DNA of 64,000 bases, taken from Thermothelomyces thermophilus ATCC 42464. Lineage: Eukaryota > Ascomycota > Sordariomycetes > Sordariales > Chaetomiaceae. The stretch spans positions 4,712,001-4,776,000 of the forward strand of contig NC_016474.1 in NCBI RefSeq assembly GCF_000226095.1, given 5' to 3'. How positions within the stretch are numbered: the stretch's first letter is position 1; each line of letters opens with the position of its first letter. Made by a program: the position numbers and the translations under genes. Shown here piece after piece: positions 11,401 to 23,324 of this stretch. The notes under the pieces are model-generated. The model made no database searches and was not told the DNA's origin. It saw only the letters and a program-made list of their open reading frames with translations.

Positions 11401-12114
11401 TTTCTCCTGTCTTAACCTACTACTCTAATTGTAGTACTCCGCATTCGTCAACGGAGAGAATAGCTATTGGCGGTTTAGCTCGTTCTTCCTGTCGCGATAT
11501 TGATGTCGTTATACTGCCTCTTCTAGAGTCTGTAGTAGTCTGCCTACCACTATCCGTCTCTTACGGTGGATCTATAGGATATACCTTTCCTTGAGTATCA
11601 TCTGCTCGTAATCCTTGTATGCTCCCTATCTTACTAGTTAAATACGACTCCGTTTAGGGTCGTAGGTAGCTACCATTCTTCTAGCTAATGTCCGGGTCGT
11701 AATCTTCATACTATAGTAATCCTAATATTATATCTTTATCATCACCTATATCTACGATGCTAAATACGACTACTATAGTCTTCCCTACTATAGTAATATC
11801 GATCGGTTCGGTCTCCCTACGTACTTATTACGTCGGAAATAGCCCTTTAACTATACTATGCTTCCGCTTCATTCTCTAGGGTATCTATAGCTAATTTATA
11901 AGCGTTAGCGAAATCAGGTTTATCTCTGCTCTACTATCTACTAGTACAAGCATTTCGTACTATTTCTACTATGCTGTTATCTATAATCGCTTATCTTGCC
12001 GCCGTCGTCTAAAGATTACGGTGATTTCCTATGTTTCTGCCGGGAGGTCTCGATATAGTAGTCTCTTGCGCTAGTCCCTCCTGTACTGCGCTACCACTCG
12101 CCGCTACACGGGCG
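8348..12114 (-). pseudogene. E1 pol remains (PR-RT-RNaseH-IN-chromodomain)
   Basis: Read on the minus strand, pol begins around the gag stop with the protease motif DSRAE (ancestral DSGAE) near 11955. The reverse transcriptase follows; its YLDD box is now YLDN near 10750. Then come RNase H, an integrase with an HHCC zinc domain and DDE core, and a C-terminal chromodomain ending near 8450. A short basic tail runs to a stop at 8348. A chromodomain after integrase defines chromoviruses and in that group directs insertion to modified histones. Many Gln and Trp codons are TAG/TAA, so no active product is possible. Confidence 0.85.
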
Positions 12115-14376
12115 TTAATGGTTTCTAGGCCCCTCAAAGGGCCCTAACCTGTTTCCCAGGTCAGTGCTAACCTCTTCGGTTGTTCGGCTAATAGCAGCTT
12201 CGTCAATCGTGCTCATTTCCGTAAGCTATCGAGTACTTGCGGCTTCCTACTATTAGGTCCGTTCTGCTTTCCATCGTACGTGCCATAGCTTGGTCTAAAG
12301 CTCCCGAATTCGTAATTTCTTTTCGTCCGTGTAATAAAGGCAATCGTTGCTCTAGCATAAGTCCTATATGTCTCGTCTAGTTCCGTAGTGCCTAGGCTAG
12401 GCTCGTCTTAGAACTATCGTAATGCCTTCTAAATTATAGGCTTCGATCTTCTAGAGTAATTCGGCCGCTCTGTTTCCTGTATTGTAGACCCATTCTACAA
12501 GGTATAAGCCTCTGTCCCCGTTTTCCTGTCGGGTCGGCCAGTGGTTATTTTCGAATTTGTTGTAGAAGTGGTATTGGCATTTGTATACTATACACTAGAA
12601 CTAGGGCACTTGCGCATGTGCCTCATATCGAGGGTATAGTCGTGTAGCGTCGCCTAGAAGGTATTAGAACTCTTTTCTAAATCCTTCCTACTATATGTAA
12701 GCCATAGGTACTCTAATGCTAAGGTAGAAGTATTTCTCCTAATAGCTTTCCTACGTACGCTTATCTTTTCTACGGTTCGCGCGTATAAACTAGTACTTAG
12801 GGTTCTATATATTATAGCTAAGTTGCTAATTGTCAAAGTGCTCGGCGTAGCTATCAGGCCTATTATATATTATAGGCTGTTCCCTTTTAATAGTTTCTAT
12901 AATACGTTAGAGTTTCCTTATCTTGTCCCTTATCTTATCGCTTTACTAAGTAAGTCGAATCAAGCGTTTATCCCGTTTACGTAGTTCCGTATTAAGCCGG
13001 AAAACTTCGTTACGGTACCATTCGATTCGTTCCTAGAGGAATAGAGCATTAGGTCTAGGTCTTTCGATTCCTTAGGTGTCGGTTGTCTACAATCTATCCT
13101 GCCTCTGTATAACCATGAAACCCCACTGCCTTAAGGCTAGGAGAATCAAGATTGGCGGTATATACTCTCTTGCCGTGTCCCATTCGGCGAGACCTGTCTC
13201 TAGGTCTATAGTAACCAGTTCGGAGTACGGTGCTTGTTCGTCTTTACTATTACCGTCGTATCCGAGACTGTCTATATCACTATCCTTATCTTTGTAGCTT
13301 ATAGCCGCTACTTCGATAACATCCTTAGTAGTTTTATTAATAGCCGTAATTTCCTTTCTAGGGGTTAGTTTCTATTCTTTCTTTAGGCTTTGGCATTCTC
13401 GCTTATAGTGCCCTTTCTTTCTGTAGTTATAGTAGGTAACATTAGGCTTGTCTTTGGTCGTCTTCTTCCGGTCCTGCTTCTATGCTACGTCTATATCTAT
13501 AGCTCCGGGGTACGTCTTATATAAGGTACTAACGTACGCTCGCTTTTTCTTATTGTTAGCCTTAACTATAGTTCCGTTCATTCGACCTCGTTTCTGCTAC
13601 TCTTATATATAGAGTCGATTATCGATCCTAATAGCCTATACGATGTATTCGTCTAGAGTCTTAGGCCGATCATACTTATATAGCTCGTCCTTAACCTTTT
13701 CCTTTAAGCTATTATAGAATAATTATATTAATACCTTATCGTTAAGCTAAGACTTAAGTATGTCCTATCTAAATTGTATAGTATAGGAGGCTACTAACTT
13801 GGTCTATCGGAGATTAGCAAGTCTTTCTTATATATAAATCTTCTCGTCTTTGTCACTAAAAACCTTCTGAAGCTCCTCTTCGAAACGGTCGTAAGATCGG
13901 AAGACTACTTGTATAAACGCGTCTCGGTCGTCTTCGTCTTCCTCAGTAAGATAGTCATTCTATATAGGCTTAAACCATCTAAGTACCTTGCCCTCTAGTC
14001 TTGTAGCTATATAAAGGACTTTGGCTTTGTCGTCTAGAAACTTGTCATTATTAAGCCAGAAGTAGGATCGGAGGTTTGTCAGGAATCCTACAAGATCCTC
14101 CTTGGTTCCTCCGTATTTGCCAGGTAGTTCGATCTTGATACGCTTCGCTTTAGCGCCCTCGAGTACCTCGATTTTGGCATAGGCCTCGTTAACTAACTTC
14201 TACAAGTACTTTTTACGGTTCTCGAGTTCCTTGATTCGAGCTTAAGCAACCTTATCTCTCTAGTCCAACTCCTAGATCCGCTACTAGAGTTGACCGATCT
14301 AGGCAAGTAGCTATTTAGCCGTGACGTTAGTAGCTATGTCGATGTCAAGGTCGAGGTCACCTCCGTTCTGAACCAT
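12115..14376 (-). pseudogene. E1 gag remains, 753 codons
   Basis: Starts at an intact ATG (14376, context GTCATGG) and runs exactly 2262 nt to TAA at 12115. Features in order: an acidic Asp/Ile-rich N-terminus, a Lys/Glu-rich coiled-coil-like stretch ending near residue 90, the retrotransposon Gag capsid domain (SYF-LNND-F and YIATRLEGK-L-WF, residues about 100 to 260), and a CCHC zinc knuckle near residue 315. Then comes an unusually long C-terminal region of about 420 residues with a further C-x4-C-x6-H motif near residue 600. Gag forms the virus-like particle. Pol follows in the -1 frame. The coding length is identical in E2, E3, E4 and E5. Confidence 0.85.
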
Positions 14377-14403
14377 GACAGAACAAAGGGAGTAGTAACA
14401 ATA

Positions 14404-14831
14404 TATAACGAACCTAGCTTAGACTTCTTCTAAAAGGGTCTAGACGGAGGTAGGTTGAGCGTGATAAGCAGGCAGGTCGTCTAAGGGATTTGGTAAAGCT
14501 AAAGGGTTTATAATAACACTTAGAGTTGTCTCTTATAGTAATTAGCAATGCTTAGTATGAGTACTGTAATTGTGATTGTTACTACTGGTAAACTCCTAGA
14601 GTCTACTATAACGAGTGACTATTTATATGTATATATACCCCTAGGATTACTAGTAGTCGTGGTGATCATTTATACTGGCTTACCTGGCTTATATTATAAG
14701 CTAGTGATCCTCTGTTGGGATCATTTCTTGCTAAGCGTGATCCCGTCCTAATTGGTCTATCATTCCTTCGGCTTGATTGGCCTATTTGTACCAGTGGCTT
14801 AGGCGGCATCTGTATGCATATTTTCGTGATA
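14404..14831 (-). repeat. LTR shared by E1 (5') and E2 (3')
   Basis: 428 bp, TATAACGAACC to TTTTCGTGATA in plus orientation. On its left lies the gag leader of E1. On its right lies the antisense-gene intron of E2, with no polypurine tract between. It therefore serves as the E1 5' LTR and stands where the E2 3' LTR should be. Confidence 0.85.
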
Positions 14832-15259
14832 GTAATCTAGTTTGTTACCTTAATGCTTGTAGCTAACCTTTTATAGTAATAAAGATTATATCTAAATAAA
14901 AACGTGTAGAGTAAGAAGAGGCCAATGCTAAAGAGGCCTTTTTCGTTCTTTAGACTTAACTTTAGACGGCTGTTAGCCAATTAGCTTGTCTTCGTCGTTA
15001 GAAACGTTTCTTAAAGGAGTAGGGTTCTAAGCTATTTTGTCAAGGTATATAGTCTCTAGAGAAAATAAAAGCAAAAGAATGGAGGGTATAGGATTCCAAG
15101 GTATATATTATTAGTAATATATAATCTTAGAGTGTTAACGTCCCGTTTGACTAGTCTTCTTTAGGCCTGGATTTGTTAGAGGCCGATTTGGCTATTTTAT
15201 CTAAGCTAGTGCCTATGGTTAATCTAGGTTCTGCTAGTAGAACTATTCTAGTTTCTTAA
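14832..15259 (+). pseudogene. E2 antisense accessory gene, exon 2 only
   Basis: The sequence right after the LTR is the end of the intron (TTTGTTACC, branch GCTAAC at about 14862, acceptor TATAG at 14876). Exon 2 follows and encodes the charged coiled-coil segment and the PFD-stop-SSLGLDL tail, as in E1. Exon 1 with the cysteine cluster is missing. More in-frame TAA/TAG codons are present than in E1. Confidence 0.65.
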
Positions 15260-18200
15260 GGTAATTTAAGTTCTTAATTAGTTCCTATAAGCTATCCTCT
15301 AGTCCGAAATCAAGCCATTTAACTAGATACTACAGTTCCCTATTAATAATATATAAATCTAGAATTTCTTCGACGTCCTATTCTTCTTCCTTGTCTTCTG
15401 CTTCGATATATATAGCAACCTTAGCGTTTTTCGGTACTAGTTCAAGAAGTGAAATATAAAAAACATCTGTCTATAGTCATATAGATGACAATAACGATAG
15501 TCGGTAGTTAGATGTCAAAATTCGTTCTTTGATAACGAAGGGTCCGACCTTCTTAAAGTCTAGCTTTATACTTAGTCATTTGGTTTGTAAGTTTCGTACG
15601 ATTAGGTAGACTTTGTCTCCCCTCTCTAGGCAAGGTCCCTTAAGCCTATATTTGTCGTAGTGGTTCTTTATTCTAGTCTTGACAAACTCGAGTTCCTTTT
15701 TAAGCTTTTTATATAGTATATACATTTGTTCTGCTTTAACTGCTACTCTCGGCACTGTGACCTCTAATCCTTGCCTAAGGTCTGCTTTATATCCATAGTT
15801 CGTAAAGAATAGTATAACTTTAGTTATTTCCGTTAGCATTATATTATAAGCGAGTTATACTATTAGTAATAGTATAACCTAGTCGTCTTGCTAGTAGTTA
15901 ATATAAAAGCAGAGGTATTGCTTGATAACTTAGTTTAGTCGCTCCGTTTGTCTGTTAGTCTATAGGTAATATACTGTTAATAGCTTGCTATTAATACCTA
16001 ATCGTTATATTAACGCTTGCTAGAACTTCGATACAAACTTAGTATCTCTATTTGTAATCTATTCCTACGGCTAAGCATATACTAATATAACTTGCCGATA
16101 GATTACGTTTACTAACTGTTCTGCTATCTAGGACTCCTTATAAGGAAAGAAGTATGCCTATTTAGTTAGGCGATCTACTATAGTAAGAATACTATTATAG
16201 ATTACTCCTATAGCTATATCCTTAGATTCTAGTAGCTTTATAATGAAGTCTATTATAACTAAACTCTATAGTTTATTAGCTATTAGCAGTAGCTAAAGTA
16301 GCCTATACGGCTTATATCGTACCGTTTTGCTTCGATTGCAAATGTCGTAGTTCCGTACGACTTCCTTAACTCGTACCGTTAACTATAGAAAGTCGTAGTG
16401 TTTCCTAACTTATACGACAGTCTTCGTAACTCTTTTATATCCTCCGAGTTTCGACTTGTAGAGTTCTCAAATCATTTGTAGCTATTGATTCCTATCGTAG
16501 ATATATACTTTGCCTTGGTACTAGAGTTTCCTATCTCTTTCTTCCACTCCGTTAGGTACTACTAGTCCAGGTGCTACTTAATACTATGTCTTATTAATCC
16601 TTTCTTCTCGAAAGATTACGTAATATTCTAGTAATAAGTCAAGTAGATCATCTTCTATAGGTATCTACGTTTCGTAATATAGCGTTCTGTCTGTTTGTTC
16701 CTTGAATAACGGTAGTGTTATTTCCGTTTGTCCTTCTATATAATCCGTTTGTCAGCTTAAAATATCTGCTTGTATATTCTCTTTGCCCTTCTTATAATAG
16801 ATCTTAAAGTTAAATTCCATAAGGAATTCTACCTATCGTATTTGTCGTCTGTTAAGCTCCTTTATCGTTATAAAGTATTGTAAATTCTTATAATCCATAT
16901 ATACTTATACCGGTTTAATCGTGCTACTAAGGTATAGTTACTATTCCCTGAAAGCTTCGACAATCGCAAGTAGTTCCTTATTATAGATCGGATAATTAAG
17001 ACGTGGTCTATCGAGCTTCTTTGAAAAGAAGGCTATAGGATATAGCTTTCCTTATTTGTCTCGTAATCCTAATTGTCCTCTGATGGCGTAGTCTAAAGCG
17101 TCCGTTTCTACCTCGAATAGCTTCTTAGGGTCTAGTAGTATTAATACTAGATCTTTGGTAATAGCGTCACGGATCTATATAAATACTTACTTATATTATT
17201 CTTCTTATTAGAATTTAGTATTCTTCTTAGTAAGTTTATATAAAGGTCGTATAATTACTCCGAAATTTCTAATGAATATCTAGTAAAAGTTTGTAAATCC
17301 GATAAAGCTTCGTACTTTTATAACTAACGTCGGTCGTAGCTAATTCTTAATGGCTTTAACCTTTAAAGGTTCCATCCGAATTTGTCTTAGGGATATTTTG
17401 TATCTTAAAAATACCGTTTTCCTAACGTAGAATTTACTCTTTTCCTTGTTAACTAATAGTTTATATATATATAACGTATCTAATACTGCTTTTACGTACT
17501 TCTAGTGTTTATCTATTGTCTTAGAGAAGATAAGTATATTGTCGGGATAATATACTGTAAATTTGTCAAGAAAGGGGTAGATAGCTTGATCAATTAGGGC
17601 TTAGAATGTTGCTAGCGTGTTCGTAAGTCCGAATAGCATGACAAGGTACTCGTAGTAGCTATAGGGTATCCTAAAGGCCGTTTTCTACTTATTGCCTTCT
17701 TTAATCTATATATAATTATAGGCTAATAGCAAGTTAAGATACGTGAAATATTAGGCTCCTACTAACTAATCTCGGAGCTATAAGACTAGTAATAACGGGT
17801 ATCGATTCTTTATAGTCTATTTGTTAAGTTGCCAATAGTTAATATATAACTATAGCTTTCTATCTTTCTTAGGTATAAATAAGATTAGGTAGCCTGCTAG
17901 CGATGTCGACAGGTAGATATGTCCTCTTCGAAGGTTCTCCTCCAAATATCGCTTAAGTTCTTTATTCTATATCCAGCTTATATAATAGATCTTAAAGAAC
18001 TTTAGTCATGCTCCTTCCTTAAGCTTAATCTCGTAATCCTATAGGCCGTATTCTAGTAATCCTTCTAGATACTTCGGTTCAAATGCTAGGTGTCCTTTGT
18101 ATTCTTTCGGTATTTCCCTAGTCTTGTCTTATTTCTTGGTTTTCTAATAGTATACGAACTTAGTTCCGTCTATAGCAATACTAGCAATTTCTCCTATCTT

Positions 18201-18901
18201 AACCTACTACTCTAATTATAATACTCCGTATTCGTTAACAGAGAGAATAGCTATCGGCGGTTTAGCTTATTCCTCTTATCGCGATGTTAATGTCGTTATA
18301 CTGCCTCTTTTAGAGTCTATAGTAGTCTGTCTGCCACTATCTGTCTTTTGCGGTAGATCCGTAGGATATGCCTTCCCCTAAGCATCGTCTGCTTACGATC
18401 CTTGTATACTCCCTATCTCGCTAGTTAAATACAACTCTATTTAAGGTCGTAGGTAGCTACTATTCTTCTAGCTAATATCTAGGTTATAATTTTTATACTA
18501 TAGTAACCTTAATATTATATCTTTATTATTACCTATATCTATAATACTAAATATAACTACTATAGTCTTTCCTATTATAGTAATATTAATCGGTTTAGTC
18601 TCCTTATATATCTATTATATTGGAAATAGCCCTTTAACTATACTATACTTCTGCTTCATTCTCTAAGGTATTTATAGCTAATTTACAAGCGTCGGCGAAA
18701 TTAGGTTTATCTCTACTCTACTATCTACTAGTATAAGCATTTCGTGCTATTTCTATTATGCTATTATCTATAGTCGCTTATCTTACTACCGTCGTCTAAA
18801 GAGTATGGCGATTTCCTATATTTCTACTAGGAGGTCTTAATATAGTAGTCTCTTACGCCAGTTTCTCCTATACTATGCTACCATTCGCCACTATATAGGC
18901 G
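15135..18901 (-). pseudogene. E2 pol remains
   Basis: Same architecture as E1 pol: protease, reverse transcriptase, RNase H, integrase and chromodomain on the minus strand, with a terminal stop at 15135. The polymerase box is YPDN near 17540 in place of YLDD. A fragment of 87 codons in the integrase C-terminal region (15576-15839) remains open by chance. Heavily RIP-mutated and non-functional. Confidence 0.85.
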
Positions 18902-21163
18902 TTAATGGTTTCCGGGCCCCTTAAAAGGCCCTAACCCATTTCCTAGGTTAGTACTAACCTCTTTAGTTATTTAGCTAATAGCGGCTTTGTTAATCGTGCT
19001 CATTTCTATAAGCCATTAAGTGCTTACGGCTTCCTGCTATTAAGTCTGTTTTACTTTTCGTCGTATATGCTATAGCTTTGTCTAGAGCTCCTAAATTCGC
19101 GATTTCTTTTCGTCCGCGTGATAGAGGTAATCGTTACTCTAGCACAAGTCCTATATATCTTGTCCTGTTCCGTAGTACCTAGGCTAGGCTTGTCTTGGAA
19201 CTATTATAATACCTTCTAGATTACGGGCTTCGATCTTCTAGAGCAATTCGGCCGCTCTATTTCCTATATTATAGACCTATTCTTTAAGGCGTAAGCTTCT
19301 GTCCTCATTTCCTTATTAGGTCAGCTAGTGATTGTTTTCGAATTTGTTACGGAAGTAATATCGGCATTTGTATACTATACACTAGAACCAAGGCACTTAC
19401 GCGTATGCCTTATGTCGAGGATATAGTTGTATAACGTTGCCTAAGAGGTATTAGAATTCTTTCCTAAATCCTTCCCATTATATATAGACTATAGGTACCC
19501 TAATGCTAAGATAAGAATGTTTCTTCTAGTAGCTTTCCTATATATGCTTGTCTTTTCTACAGTTTATACATGTAAACTAGTATTCTAGGTTCTATATGTC
19601 ATTACTAAGTTACTAGTCATTAAGGTGCTTAGTATAGCTATTAGGCCTATTATATATTATAGGCTATTTTCCTTTAATAGTTTCTATAATATGTTAGAGT
19701 TCCCTTATCTTGTCTTTTATCTTATTACTCTACTAGGTAAGTCAAATTAAGCGTCTATCCCATTTGTATAGTTCTATATTAGGCTAGAAAACTTTATTAT
19801 AGTACTATTCGATTTGTTCCTAGAGGAATAGAACATTAGGTCTAGGTCTTTCGATTCCTTAGGTATTAGTTATTTACAATCTATCCTACCTCTATATAAC
19901 CATAAAACCCTACTACCTCAAGGCTAGGAGAATCGAAATTAGTAGTACGTATTCTCCTACTATATCTTATTCGGCAAGACCTATCTCTAGGTCTATAATG
20001 ACCAGTTTAGAGTACGGTGCTTGTTCGTCTTTACCGTTACTATCGTATTTAAGACTATCTATATTACTACCCTTATCTTTATAGCTTGTAGCTACTACTT
20101 CGATAACGTCCTTAGTAGTTTCGTCAATAGCCGTAATTTCCTTTCTAGGGACTATCTTTTACTCTTTCTTTAGGCTTTGACATTCTTGCTTATAATGTCC
20201 TTTCTTTCTATAGTTATAGTAGGTAACATTAGACTTGTCTTTAGTTATCTTCTTCTAGTCTTACTTCTATGCTATATCTATATCTATAGCCCTAGGGTAC
20301 GTCTTATATAAGGTATTAACATACGTTCGCTTTTTCTTGTCATTAGCCTTAACTATAGTTCTATTTATTTGACCTCGTTTCTACTACTCTTATATATAGA
20401 GTCGATTATCGATCCTAATAGCCTATATAATATATTTATCTAAGGTCTTAAGCCGATTATACTTATATAGCTTATCTTTAACCTTTTTCTTTAAGCCGTT
20501 ATAAAACAATTATATTAATACCTTGTCATTAAGCTAGGACTTAAGTATATCTTATCCAAACTATATAGCATAGGAGGCTACTAACTTAGTCCATTAGAGG
20601 TTAGCAAGTCTTTCTTATATATAAATCTTCTTATCTTTGTTACCAAAAACCTTCTAAAGCTCTTCTTCAAAACGGTCATAGGATCAAAAGACTGCTTACG
20701 TAAACACGTCTCGGTCGTCTTCGTCTTCCTTAATGAGATAGTCGTTCTATATAGGCTCGAACTATCTAAGTGCCTTACCCTCTAGTCTCGTAGCTATATA
20801 GAGGACTTTGGCTTTATCGTCTAGAAACTTATCGTTATTAAGCCGGAAGTAGGATCAGAGGTTTATCAGGAATCCTACGAGATCCTCCTTAGTTCCTCTA
20901 TATTTGCTAGGTAGTTCGATCTTAATATAGCTTGCTTTAGCGCCCTCGAGTGCCTTGATTTTAGCGTAGGCCTTGTTAACTAGTTTCTATAAGTGCTTTT
21001 CGCCATTCTCAAGTTCCTTGATTCGAGCTTAAGTAGCCTTATCTCTCTAGTCTAACTCTTAGATTCGCTAATAGAGTTAACTAAGCTAGGTAAGTAGCTA
21101 TTCGGCTATGACGTTAGTAGCTATGTCGATATCGAGGTTAAAGTTACCTCCGTTCTAAACTAT
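18902..21163 (-). pseudogene. E2 gag remains, 753 codons
   Basis: The start codon is now ATA (21163) by RIP. The frame runs 2262 nt to TAA at 18902, the same length as the other gag copies. The capsid domain and zinc knuckle are at the same positions as in E1. A GC-rich palindrome just before the stop is still visible as GGGCCTTTTAAGGGGCCC. Confidence 0.82.
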
Positions 21164-21190
21164 AATAGAACAAAGGGAGTGATAGTAACG

Positions 21191-21620
21191 TATAATAAAC
21201 CTAACTTAGACTTCTTCTAAAAGGGTTTAGACGAAGGTAGATTAAGTGGGACAAGTAGGCAGGTCGTCTAAGGGATTTGGTAAAGTTAAAGGGTTTATAA
21301 TAATATTAGAGTTATCTTTTATAGTAATTAGCAATGCTTAGTATAAGTATTATAATTATAAGGGTTACTATTACTAGTAAACTTTTAGAGTTTACTATAA
21401 CAAGTGACTATCTATATATATATATAATCCTAGGATTATTAGTAGTTGTAGTGATTCTCTATACTAGCTTACCTAGCTTATGTTGTAAGCTAGTGATCCT
21501 CTGCTAGGATCATTTCTTGCTAAGTATGATCCTATCCTAATTAGTCTATTATTCCTTTGGCTTGATTGGCCCGTTTGTACTAGTGGCTTAGGCGGTATCT
21601 ATATGTATATTTCTGTAATA
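21191..21620 (-). repeat. E2 5' LTR
   Basis: 430 bp, TATAATAAACC to TTCTGTAATA in plus orientation, heavily RIP-converted. Its outer neighbour ATACC (21621-21625) is family-B sequence matching 63470-63474 in copy B2. Confidence 0.85.
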
Positions 21621-22878
21621 ATACCTCTAAAATATTAATATAGTTCTCCTAAACGCTAAGCTTATTAGAGCTACTATCGTAGCTAGGAAATCCTAGTAGT
21701 ACTACCTATAAGTAGTATTATTTAGCTACCTGTATATACCTAAAGGGCGACTACCTAATAACGCTAAAGTTACGAAAATCCTTAAGTAGACTTCCTATTC
21801 GGATTTAAAGGATGTTTATACCTTCCTAGGAATCGTTAGCTACTACCAGATCCAGATAGAGCACTTTACTATTATTACTTGGCCATTATACAACCTAATA
21901 AAGAAGAATACTTATTAGGAATAGGGCCCTACTTAATAACAGGCTATAAAGGAACTCTAAACTCAAATAACTATTACCCTAGTCCTTATACTACTTGTTT
22001 TCAATGACCCTGGATATAGTTAGATATACTTAATGACCGATATAAGTCTTTTTAGTTAGGGAGAAGTCATTAAACAAGTTAGCCTTGATAAAAAGAGGTA
22101 CCTATACTAGTTTAAGAGTAGGATATAGTCTAAGGCAGAGAAATGGTATAACCTTACCAAATAAGAGCTCTATAGACTACTTTTCCTATTAAAATGTTTC
22201 CGACGGTACCTCTTTAGTATTTACTTTATTATGGAGATAGATACTCTTATCCTAGTTTACTAGCTAAATGGTACGGCTAGTAATATACCTAGAGCCTTAA
22301 TAATATAGTAGATCGTATAGATTCGGCTATTTAACTTTAAGGTTAAATATATTCTGGGTTCTAAAAACGCTATTACTAATAGGCTTTTATAGAAGCCTCC
22401 TAGTCTATCTAACTAGATAGAGAAAGTAAACAAGAAGAATATTAACGATTAGGTTAACGTATAAATCTATACTAACTACATTAGTAATCTTCCTAAATCT
22501 ATAGACCCAAATCTCAAGGAAGGATATTCTAAATACTCTAGAGCTATTATATAGTATTTAGCTACTCTAGAAGGACCTATAGCTATCTAACTATATTAGT
22601 AATAATATCTATTTAAGAAGGAAGCACTTAAATATTTCATAGACAAAGGCTATTTGTTCCTTTAGCTAGTAAACGATACCTAAAATCCTTATTAAGTAGT
22701 AGATACCCTAGAAGAAAGGTAACGAATTTTCTAAGCTTACTATAATAAGATAGGCTATAAAGGTAGAGAAGCTACTCATTAGAGAGTTACTAACTACTAT
22801 TATTAGAAGGGAATATATATTAACGTAACAAAGTAGATTTATACCTACCTAGAGTATTAGGTATAAGATATTAAAAGA
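21621..22878 (+). pseudogene. B1 pol remains, part 1: RT thumb, RNase H, integrase zinc domain
   Basis: Begins at the block just after the YLDD motif (compare NVNIVLLNA in B2). RLPNNAKVTKILK follows near 21748, then SYSDLKDVYTFLGIV-YY near 21795, the RNase H region with LMTDIS near 22030, and an integrase zinc-binding stretch near 22740-22860 (GYKGREATH). Stops are TAG/TAA at Gln, Trp and Arg positions. The frame stops at the E3 insertion and resumes at 30375. Confidence 0.75.
22874..22878. repeat. E3 target-site duplication, left
   Basis: AAAGA, repeated at 30370-30374. Removing E3 and one copy restores the B1 integrase frame (D-I-K-R-F-K-E). Confidence 0.9.
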
Positions 22879-23297
22879 TGTCACAGAAATATACATGCAA
22901 ATGCCGCCTAAGCCACTAGTATAAATGGGCCAATCAAGTCAAAGGAACGAAAGGACCAATTACAGCATAGGAAGCATAGTGATCACTACGCTTACCAGTG
23001 ATTAGGGTGATTACCACCATACGATCACTTACGATCACTATAATCAGGAATGATCACTAGGATTATATATATATATAGATAGTCACTCGTTATAGTAGAC
23101 TCTAGGAATTCACTAGTAGTAATAATTATAATCATAGTACTTATACCAAGCATTGCTAATTACTATAAGAGACAACTCTAAGTATTATTATAAACCCTTT
23201 AGCTTTACCAAATCCCTTAGACGACCTGCCTACCTGTCCCGCTCAATCTACCTTCGTCTGAACCCTTTTAGAAGAAGTCTGAGTTAGGTTCGTCACA
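22879..23297 (+). repeat. E3 5' LTR
   Basis: 419 bp, TGTCACAGAAAT to TTCGTCACA. U3 contains GATCAC at 22981, 23023, 23033 and 23052 plus RIP-altered versions. An alternating TA stretch at about 23064-23077 is the probable TATA box. The following segment to the end is conserved in all six elements. No clear tRNA primer-binding site starting TGG follows the LTR. Confidence 0.9.
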
Positions 23298-23324
23298 CGT
23301 TATTACCACTCCCTTTGTTCTATT

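Larger units (their letters stand above)
7277..14831 (-). mobile_element. E1: Ty3/Gypsy chromovirus (subfamily A2), minus strand
   Basis: A 7.55-kb element with LTRs at 7277-7703 and 14404-14831, read on the minus strand: gag, pol with chromodomain, then the antisense accessory gene and polypurine tract beside the left LTR. It interrupts LINE-1. The left flank (TCTAT, 7272-7276) is not repeated at 14832, because the right LTR is fused to element E2. Its LTRs, polypurine tract and antisense gene carry fewer TpA conversions than those of the sister copies, so it looks the youngest or least-RIPped of the set. Confidence 0.9.
14404..21620 (-). mobile_element. E2: chromovirus (subfamily A2), 3'-deleted, fused to E1
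   Basis: A second minus-strand copy of the same subfamily as E1. Its gag, pol and 5' LTR (21191-21620) are complete in length. Its 3' end lacks about 340 bp that E1 has between LTR and intron: the polypurine tract, the hairpin and exon 1 of the antisense gene. The outer flank at 21621 is family-B pol, whereas the outer flank of E1 is LINE-1, so the E1-E2 pair has no matching target duplication. RIP damage is heavier than in E1. Confidence 0.85.

Noticed and set aside
7277-14831. E1 as an independent insertion with its own target duplication
   Set aside because: Left flank TCTAT and right flank GTAAT do not match, and the right neighbour is E2 internal sequence.
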